This document shows, one piece after another, positions 58,432-64,000 of a stretch of 64,000 bases of DNA. The notes beneath the pieces were generated by a model, which worked only from the letters and a program-made list of their open reading frames with translations, was not told the DNA's origin and searched no databases. The translations under genes and the position numbers were made by a program. The DNA comes from Haemophilus pittmaniae (lineage in GTDB: Bacteria > Pseudomonadota > Gammaproteobacteria > Enterobacterales > Pasteurellaceae), in assembly GCF_900186995.1 (NCBI RefSeq), contig NZ_LT906463.1, positions 1,116,001 to 1,180,000 of the forward strand. Direction: 5' to 3'. Each line of letters begins with the position of its first letter. Position 1 is the first letter of the stretch.

Positions 58432-59114
58432 TGTTCCAAGAGTATTTAGAAGTGATTGCTCAGGGCATCCCGACAAGTTTATTACTAACAGTAGTAGCGC
58501 TTTTTATTGCGTTTTTCTTGGCATTAGCACTAACTTTCCTGCTTTCTATCGGCAATAAGTGGGTGAAAGGAGCTGTCAATTTATACCTTGTTTTATTTAC
58601 GGGTACCCCACTTTTAGTACAATTTTTCTTAATTTATGCAGGACCAGGACAATTCAAATGGCTGGTGGATAGCCCATTTTGGGGTGTGTTCTCTAATGCT
58701 TGGTTCTGTGCTGCATTAGCTTTAGCATTGAATAGTGCAGCGTATTCAACCCAATTATTCCATGGCGCAGTAAAAGCGATCTCTAAAGGCCAGTGGGAAA
58801 GCTGCGCTGCGTTAGGTTTAAGCCGTATGCAAACCTTAAAAATTTTAATTCCTTATGCATTAAAACGCGCGCTACCTTCCTATACCAATGAGATTATCTT
58901 GGTATTTAAAGGTACGGCATTAGCTTCGACCATCACTATCATGGATATTATGGGATATGCCCGCCAACTTTATGGTACAGAATATGATGCCCTAACCATT
59001 TACGGCATTGCTGGTGGTATTTATTTGATTATTACCGGTATTGCTACACTGTTATTGCGTCAATTAGAAAACAAATTGTTGTCATTCGAACGTATCGACA
59101 GCGCAAAAGTATAA
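58431..59114 (+). CDS. artM: Arginine ABC transporter permease ArtM
   Basis: A 227-residue permease paralogous to ArtQ. The coupling helix motif GAVKAISKGQWESCAALGLSRMQTLKILIPYALKR contacts ArtP. It overlaps artQ by one base and ends the operon, with a terminator 17 nt later. Confidence 0.95.
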   Translation: MFQEYLEVIAQGIPTSLLLTVVALFIAFFLALALTFLLSIGNKWVKGAVNLYLVLFTGTPLLVQFFLIYAGPGQFKWLVDSPFWGVFSNAWFCAALALALNSAAYSTQLFHGAVKAISKGQWESCAALGLSRMQTLKILIPYALKRALPSYTNEIILVFKGTALASTITIMDIMGYARQLYGTEYDALTIYGIAGGIYLIITGIATLLLRQLENKLLSFERIDSAKV

Positions 59115-59131
59115 AACACCTTTAAACTTAG

Positions 59132-59170
59132 AAAAAAATCGGACAATTTAAAGATTGTCCGATTTTTTTA
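59132..59170 (+). terminator. Intrinsic terminator of the art operon
   Basis: AAATCGGACAATT / GATTGTCCGATTT (10 or more bp), followed by TTTTATT. Confidence 0.9.
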
Positions 59171-59232
59171 TTCGAAATTGACTTCTTTTATATTTATCAG
59201 ACCTATAATGCCAGAGTACTAAGGAGGAGCAT

Positions 59233-59943
59233 ATGAAGCCAATTTGTGTTGTTTTAACTGGGGCTGGTATCAGTGCTGAAAGTGGTATTCCTACTTTTAG
59301 AGCGGAAGATGGATTGTGGGCAGGACATAAAGTAGAAGAAGTTTGTACGCCTGAAGCCTTGCAAAAGAACCGTGCGAAAGTGCTAGATTTCTATAATCAA
59401 CGCCGTAAAAATGCAGCAGCAGCTAAGCCAAATGCTGCCCATCTCGCTTTAGTTGAGTTAGAAAAAAACTATGATGTGAGAATCATCACGCAAAATGTAG
59501 ATGATTTACATGAACGGGCGGGAAGCTCAAATGTTTTACATTTACATGGAGAATTGAATAAAGCCCGCAGTAGTTTTGATGAAAGCTATATCGTAGATTG
59601 TTTTGGCGATCAGAAATTGGAAGATAAAGATCCAAATGGGCATCCTATGCGTCCATATATTGTTTTTTTCGGTGAAATGGTGCCAATGTTAGAGCGTGCA
59701 GTGGATATCGTAGAACAAGCAGATGTGGTATTGGTAATTGGTACTTCTTTGCAAGTGTATCCTGCTAATGGCTTAGTTAATGAAGCCCCAAGAAAAGCTC
59801 CGATTTACTTGATCGATCCAAATCCCAATACAGGCTTTGTTCGTAAGCAAGTTATTGCAATCAGAGAAAAAGCGGGTGAGGGGGTGCCTAAAATAGTGGC
59901 CGAGCTGTTGGGAAAAATTCACGCTTATGGATATTCGCAATAA
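59233..59943 (+). CDS. cobB: CobB-type NAD-dependent deacylase lacking zinc cysteines
   Basis: A 236-residue sirtuin. TGAGISAESGIPTFR and TQNVDDLHERAGS bind NAD, the catalytic His is H105 in HLHGEL, and Y54/R57 in FYNQRR are the residues that favour succinyl or malonyl lysine in class III enzymes. In E. coli CobB the following module has two Cys pairs binding zinc; here the region (KARSSFDESYIVDCFGDQ...DKDPNGHPMRP) has one cysteine only (C123), so the zinc site is lost. GEMVPMLERA follows normally. It is probably still folded, but activity is uncertain. It is monocistronic. Confidence 0.9.
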   Translation: MKPICVVLTGAGISAESGIPTFRAEDGLWAGHKVEEVCTPEALQKNRAKVLDFYNQRRKNAAAAKPNAAHLALVELEKNYDVRIITQNVDDLHERAGSSNVLHLHGELNKARSSFDESYIVDCFGDQKLEDKDPNGHPMRPYIVFFGEMVPMLERAVDIVEQADVVLVIGTSLQVYPANGLVNEAPRKAPIYLIDPNPNTGFVRKQVIAIREKAGEGVPKIVAELLGKIHAYGYSQ

Positions 59944-59961
59944 GATGAATGATTACATGCG

Positions 59962-60040
59962 TTTTTAATATATATCTAATAAAATCAATAGCTTAGTTTG
60001 TATTTTTGCAAAAACTTTGTATTTCTTAGGGGCGTTTTAG
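59962..60040 (-). repeat. Dispersed 3'-end element, copy 9
   Basis: In minus orientation: CTAAAACGCCCC, AAAGTTTTTGC and GCTATTGATTTTATTAG. It supplies the TAA stop of the zinc-ribbon gene (60037-60039) and fills the convergent gap after cobB. Confidence 0.9.
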
Positions 60041-60270
60041 CGATTGACCCACCAGCCGGCAATGGCGATAACCAGGCTGAAGATTATCCCCCAAGTTAGA
60101 TGGATCTTGACTGATTGACGGTTGATTTCGGCATTTTGGGCACGGCGCTGTTCCAGCTTTTGTTTGTAGGCTTCAAGGTTGGCTTCATCAAATAGAAAAC
60201 CACAATGCGGACATTGTTTTGCTGTGGAGCTGATTTTTTTGCGGCACTCTGGGCAACGGATAAGCGACAT
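60037..60270 (-). CDS. Small zinc-ribbon membrane protein
   Basis: A 77-residue protein: a zinc ribbon (IRCPECRKKISSTAKQCPHCGFLFDEAN, two CPxC pairs), a basic/Gln-rich linker and a C-terminal transmembrane helix (WGIIFSLVIAIAGWWV). The start is ATG 60270 (MSLIRCPECRKK); the longer frame to 60324 runs into the CRP site upstream of cstA. Function unknown; many such proteins are uncharacterised. It is divergent from cstA. Confidence 0.82.
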   Translation of the reverse strand: MSLIRCPECRKKISSTAKQCPHCGFLFDEANLEAYKQKLEQRRAQNAEINRQSVKIHLTWGIIFSLVIAIAGWWVNR

Positions 60271-60325
60271 AGGATCCTTAATTGATAAAAGTCGCCATTT
60301 TAAGTCAAAAAATAGAATTGGCAAA

Positions 60326-60341
60326 TGTGATTAAGATCACA
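60326..60341 (+). promoter_or_regulatory. CRP binding site upstream of cstA
   Basis: TGTGA-TTAAGA-TCACA is a perfect CRP palindrome. It is centred about 70 bp before the predicted cstA transcription start, an appropriate class I position. Confidence 0.85.
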
Positions 60342-60368
60342 AAATAACTAAGTTGGATAAATTAAATT

Positions 60369-60396
60369 TTGGCTTTAAGAAAATTTAACATAGAAT
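60369..60396 (+). promoter_or_regulatory. Predicted cstA promoter
   Basis: TTGGCT (60369-60374) and TAGAAT (60391-60396), 16 bp apart, lie about 63 bp before the ATG. With the CRP site this suggests activation under carbon starvation. Confidence 0.55.
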
Positions 60397-60458
60397 GCGC
60401 CTAGTTCGCTCGGCATACGGCTTGGCGGCGTTTTTTGTTATTTTTTGAGGAGCTTTTT

Positions 60459-62057
60459 ATGCTGTGGTTTTTCTTTTGCGTCGCAATGCTATTGTTGGGC
60501 TATTTCGGCTATAGCAGAGTGATTGAAAAGATTTTCGTGGTTAATCCAAATCGCGTGACTCCGGCTTACACCATGAATGATGGTGTGGATTATATGCCGA
60601 TGTCTAAAACCAAGATTTGGTTAATTCAGTTGTTAAATATCGCGGGAACCGGCCCTATTTTTGGTCCGATCATGGGTGCGCTTTATGGTCCGGTGGCGAT
60701 GCTTTGGATTGTTATTGGCTGTATTTTTGCCGGTGCAGTACATGACTATTTCTGCGGAATGCTAAGTGTGCGTAATGGCGGTGCATCTATGCCTAACCTA
60801 GCAGGTAAATATTTAGGTCGTCCGGTTAAAGCATTTATTAACATCTTAGCGGTTGTACTTTTATTATTAGTGGGAGTGGTATTCGTTGCAAGTCCAGCTC
60901 AATTAATGGGTACGATTACAATGGATGTGTTCGGTGCCGCATCAGGTAGCATTTCTATTAGCAATGCAGAAGAAATCCATCAAGTAGCTGAAGCAGGTGG
61001 TATTACCGTTTGGGGTATGGATAAAGCGACTGTGATCAGTGTTTGGACTGGTATCATCTTCATTTACTATATTCTTGCGACATTACTTCCGGTTGATAAA
61101 ATCATCGGTCGTATCTACCCATTCTTCGGTGCATTATTACTCTTTATGTCTGTAGGTATGGTATATGGTTTAGTAAGTGCAGATCTTAGCTCAGCAGATC
61201 CAATTTCTTTCTATCGTTCTGTGGACGGTATGTCTTTTGAGAAATTCTTCCAAAACTTTGAAACCCGTGCAGATTTACCATTATGGCCACTCTTGTTCTT
61301 AACAATCTCTTGTGGTGCATTATCTGGTTTTCATGCAACACAAAGCCCGTTAATGGCGCGTTGTACTGAAAACGAAAAAGAAGCTCGCTTCATTTTCTAC
61401 GGTGCGATGATCGGTGAAGGTGTAATTGCATTAGTATGGTGTGCGGTTGGTTTAAGTTTCTATGATTCTTTACCAGATTTATTAGCGGCAATTAAAGCAG
61501 GTTCTCCTTCTAAAGTGGTTTATGACTCTTCTATCCACTTCTTAGGTCTTGTTGGTGGTATTTTTGCAGTGTTAGGTGTGGTTGTTCTTCCTATTACATC
61601 AGGCGATACAGCATTCCGTGCAGCACGCCTTGTTATTGCAGAATTTTTCCATTTAGAACAAAAAACCTTAGCTAAACGTTTAATTATTGCTGTGCCATTA
61701 TTCGTGGTTGGTTATATCGTATCAAAAGTGGATTTCTCTATCTTATGGCGTTACTTCACTTGGGCGAACCAAACTACTGCAATGGTTATGTTATGGACTG
61801 CAGCAGCATACTTATATCGCTATAATAAATTCCACTGGGTATGTACTATCCCTGCAGCATTTATTAGCACTGTATGTTTTACCTACCTTGCATACAATAA
61901 AATCGGTTTTGGTTTAGACTATCAATTATCTGTATATATTGGCTTCGGTTTGACTGCTCTCTGCTTGGTTCTTTTCTTCACTTTATTGAAACCATTGGGT
62001 GATCGTGATGAAGAAGCCTATGTTGATAATACGAAACAATATGCGGATTCCAAATAA
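60459..62057 (+). CDS. cstA: Carbon starvation protein A (CstA-family transporter)
   Basis: A 532-residue membrane protein of the CstA/BtsT family, linked to peptide or pyruvate uptake. NPNRVTPAYTMNDGVDYMP, LNIAGTGPIFGPIMGALYGP and GFHATQSPLMARCTENEKEAR are family hallmarks. It is shorter than E. coli CstA (about 700 residues) but covers the core helices. The start is ATG 60459 after GAGGAGC. CRP control is visible upstream; the gene uses noticeably more T-ended codons than its neighbours. Confidence 0.9.
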   Translation: MLWFFFCVAMLLLGYFGYSRVIEKIFVVNPNRVTPAYTMNDGVDYMPMSKTKIWLIQLLNIAGTGPIFGPIMGALYGPVAMLWIVIGCIFAGAVHDYFCGMLSVRNGGASMPNLAGKYLGRPVKAFINILAVVLLLLVGVVFVASPAQLMGTITMDVFGAASGSISISNAEEIHQVAEAGGITVWGMDKATVISVWTGIIFIYYILATLLPVDKIIGRIYPFFGALLLFMSVGMVYGLVSADLSSADPISFYRSVDGMSFEKFFQNFETRADLPLWPLLFLTISCGALSGFHATQSPLMARCTENEKEARFIFYGAMIGEGVIALVWCAVGLSFYDSLPDLLAAIKAGSPSKVVYDSSIHFLGLVGGIFAVLGVVVLPITSGDTAFRAARLVIAEFFHLEQKTLAKRLIIAVPLFVVGYIVSKVDFSILWRYFTWANQTTAMVMLWTAAAYLYRYNKFHWVCTIPAAFISTVCFTYLAYNKIGFGLDYQLSVYIGFGLTALCLVLFFTLLKPLGDRDEEAYVDNTKQYADSK

Positions 62058-62073
62058 TTCCTTGAAATAATTT

Positions 62074-62110
62074 AAAAACCGCTTAAGCCTAGGCTTGAGC
62101 GGTTTTTTTA
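62074..62110 (+). terminator. Intrinsic terminator of cstA
   Basis: AAAAACCGCT and AGCGGTTTTT flank an inner AGCCTAGGCT palindrome, followed by TTTATG. Confidence 0.9.
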
Positions 62111-62185
62111 TGCCTAAAGAATTTAGCAATCTTTTTTGGTGAATAACTTGCAACTTTACTGTATAACCGATAAACTTTCGCCAAA

Positions 62186-62210
62186 GTGGTGAGAAGTGGT
62201 TTTTTGTGGT
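62186..62210 (+). promoter_or_regulatory. MraZ operator: three GTGGT repeats at 10-bp spacing
   Basis: GTGGT occurs at 62186-62190, 62196-62200 and 62206-62210, on the same face of the helix and 48 bp before mraZ. MraZ proteins bind tandem TGGGN/GTGG-type repeats 10 bp apart, so autorepression of the division cluster is likely. Confidence 0.82.
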
Positions 62211-62257
62211 GAATTTTCCCCAAAACCAAATTAAATTTGTTTTCATTGGTAAGTAAA

Positions 62258-62716
62258 ATGTTTCGTGGTGCGGCAGCAATTAATTTAGATGCTAAAGGGC
62301 GGGTAGCAATTCCTACGCGCTATCGCAGCGAAATTTTAGAAAAAAACCAAGGGCAAATGGTTTGTACAGTCGATATTCGTCAACCTTGTTTATTGCTTTA
62401 TCCATTAGATGAATGGGAAAAAATTGAAGAAAAACTACTTTCTCTTTCTAACTTTGATCCTAATCAACGCCGTTTGCAACGTGTAATGTTGGGCTATGCC
62501 ACAGAATGTGAGATGGATGCTCAAGGACGAATTTTATTAAGCGGTCCATTACGCAATCACGCAAAATTAGAAAAGGCATTGATGTTGGTAGGGCAACTAA
62601 ATAAATTTGAAATTTGGAGCGAATCAGAATGGCTCGCACAAATTGATGAAGATATTGCAATTGGCGCCGGAAGCGATTTTGCGACATCAGAAGAATTAAA
62701 AATGCTGTCACTATAA
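62258..62716 (+). CDS. mraZ: Transcriptional regulator MraZ
   Basis: A 152-residue protein with two AbrB/SpoVT-like DNA-binding domains ([23 protein letters not shown] and [27 protein letters not shown]). It represses the division and cell wall cluster. The start is ATG 62258 (MFRGAAAIN), matching homologues; the frame opens 21 nt earlier. It is the first gene of mraZ-rsmH-ftsL. Confidence 0.95.
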   Translation: MFRGAAAINLDAKGRVAIPTRYRSEILEKNQGQMVCTVDIRQPCLLLYPLDEWEKIEEKLLSLSNFDPNQRRLQRVMLGYATECEMDAQGRILLSGPLRNHAKLEKALMLVGQLNKFEIWSESEWLAQIDEDIAIGAGSDFATSEELKMLSL

Positions 62717-62801
62717 AACGATATAAGAACAGCAGCACTAGCAGGATAGGCGGTGTATACCGCCCTATCTATTTAATAATTAACGATTTCATTTTTGAAT
62801 T

Positions 62802-63755
62802 ATGACTACGCCGACCTCTTTTTCAGCGCCTGAGCATATTACGGTTCTGCTTCATGAAGCAGTAGAAGGCTTGGCATTGAAGCAAGATGGTATTTATATT
62901 GATGGCACTTTTGGCCGAGGTGGCCATTCTCGTCTAATTTTATCCCAGTTATCTCCAGAAGGTCGTTTAATCGCGATTGACAGAGATCCTCGTGCAATTG
63001 CCGAAGCACAAAAAATCCAAGATTCCCGCTTTCAAATTGAACATAGTGCATTTTCTTTACTTCCTGAAATTTGTGAGAAATTAGATTTGGTCGGTAAAGT
63101 TGATGGGATTTTACTAGATCTTGGTGTCTCCTCCCCTCAGTTAGATGAAGCTGAACGTGGTTTTAGCTTTATGAAGGATGGTCCATTGGATATGCGAATG
63201 GATACCACTAAAGGTCTTTCTGCTTCACAATGGTTAGCTCAGGTTTCTGTGGAAGATTTGGCTTGGGTTTTAAAAACATTTGGTGAGGAACGCTTCGCTA
63301 AGCGGATTGCTACTGCCATTGTAGAGTTTAATAAAAATGCTACAGAATACTTAAGTCGGACATCACAACTTGCTGAGTTAATTGCTCAATCTGTTCCATT
63401 TAAAGATAAACATAAGCATCCTGCAACTCGTAGTTTTCAGGCTATCCGTATTTTTATTAATTCGGAATTAGATGAGCTCGAAAGCGTATTGAATTCTGCA
63501 TTGAATGTACTGGCACCACAAGGCCGTTTATCGATTATTAGCTTTCATTCCTTAGAAGACAGAATGGTAAAACATTTTATGCGTAAGCAAAGTCGAGGAG
63601 TAGAATTACCGAAAGGCTTACCATTACGTGAAGATCAAATTGAACGTGGTCAGAAATTAAAAATTATTGGTAAAGCAATTAAGCCAACCGATGCTGAGGT
63701 TAATGCAAACCCACGTTCTCGCAGCGCCGTATTACGTATCGCTGAAAAGGTTTAA
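62802..63755 (+). CDS. rsmH: 16S rRNA N4-methyltransferase RsmH
   Basis: A 317-residue SAM-dependent enzyme that methylates C1402 of 16S r[18 protein letters not shown] binds [36 protein letters not shown] and [19 protein letters not shown] are diagnostic. Next gene ftsL starts 2 nt after its stop. Confidence 0.97.
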   Translation: MTTPTSFSAPEHITVLLHEAVEGLALKQDGIYIDGTFGRGGHSRLILSQLSPEGRLIAIDRDPRAIAEAQKIQDSRFQIEHSAFSLLPEICEKLDLVGKVDGILLDLGVSSPQLDEAERGFSFMKDGPLDMRMDTTKGLSASQWLAQVSVEDLAWVLKTFGEERFAKRIATAIVEFNKNATEYLSRTSQLAELIAQSVPFKDKHKHPATRSFQAIRIFINSELDELESVLNSALNVLAPQGRLSIISFHSLEDRMVKHFMRKQSRGVELPKGLPLREDQIERGQKLKIIGKAIKPTDAEVNANPRSRSAVLRIAEKV

Positions 63756-63757
63756 AT

Positions 63758-64000
63758 ATGGAAAATAGTGAACGTTATCCGTTACAGCACTTATTGGTTG
63801 AAGATATTTTTTCGGCAAATAAATTAATTGTTGTACTTTTGATACTTATTTTACTTTCTGCCTTTGGCACAATTTGGATGACTCATCAAACCCGTGGATT
63901 AATTTCAGAAAATGGGCAATTGGTAGTGCAGCATCAAGCCCTAGAAAATGAATATCGCAATTTGCAATTGCAAGAAGCGACTGAAAGCGATAATACGCGG
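63758..64000 (+). CDS. ftsL: Cell division protein FtsL (partial)
   Basis: The first 81 codons of a small bitopic protein: a short cytoplasmic N-terminus ([18 protein letters not shown]), one membrane helix ([20 protein letters not shown]) and the start of a periplasmic coiled coil ([20 protein letters not shown]). It is cut by the right edge. FtsL forms the FtsQLB complex at the septum. Position after rsmH confirms the name. Confidence 0.93.
   Translation, partial: MENSERYPLQHLLVEDIFSANKLIVVLLILILLSAFGTIWMTHQTRGLISENGQLVVQHQALENEYRNLQLQEATESDNTR

Overview
This window is a 64 kb piece of a bacterial chromosome of the family Pasteurellaceae, most like the Haemophilus/Aggregatibacter group. 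The evidence is the gene content and order: dat-ddc, a periplasmic ATP-dependent DNA ligase, gcvA next to a GcvB small RNA, a bifunctional hisB, ffh-ypjD-corB, nudF-cpdA and mraZ-rsmH-ftsL. A few exact Haemophilus-type uptake sequences (AAGTGCGGT) support it. Almost everything is ordinary core metabolism on moderately AT-rich DNA; there is no prophage, transposase gene, rRNA operon or CRISPR array.

Layout. 1-6.8 kb: the histidine operon, read leftward (hisL leader and attenuator, hisG, hisD, hisC, hisB), interrupted by two AT-rich accessory genes, one with zinc-ribbon and HEPN-like motifs between hisD and hisC, the other running off the left edge. 6.8-13.1 kb: a flavoprotein, a CsgG/DUF4810/DUF799 lipoprotein trio, miaB and ffh. 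13.2-17.7 kb: ypjD, corB, an NCS2 permease and sodA. 18-24.8 kb: a complete cytochrome c maturation operon ccmABCDEFGHI. 24.8-28.4 kb: small envelope genes, rlmM, gcvA and GcvB. 28.5-37.4 kb: ilvE, fbp, a Gly-Cys-Leu tRNA cluster, metB-like, ldhA, trxA, upp, uraA, hda. 37.5-45.3 kb: a queuosine-precursor transporter with a likely preQ1 riboswitch, a Fur-box-controlled TonB receptor, gor, tesB, ychF, a lipoprotein and pth. 45.3-48.7 kb: a structured leader and dat-ddc (1,3-diaminopropane synthesis). 48.7-60 kb: rnfH, roxA, xseA, nudF, cpdA, ligA, gmhA, an arginine ABC transporter with two binding proteins behind paired ARG boxes, and a sirtuin without its zinc cysteines. 60-64 kb: cstA behind a CRP site, then the start of the cell-division cluster (mraZ, rsmH, ftsL).

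The most interesting signal is not a gene. Nine copies of an approximately 80-bp imperfectly palindromic element lie between genes. Eight of them have the same end facing the 3' end of a neighbouring gene, and in four cases that end supplies the gene's stop codon. This points to a dispersed element working in the 3' UTR of transcripts, or inserting selectively there. Other notable points are the HEPN-like gene inside the his operon, the dat leader, the zinc-less sirtuin and several well-formed regulatory sites. All names come from reading the translated sequence; no database search was run, and inventories made by eye may be incomplete.
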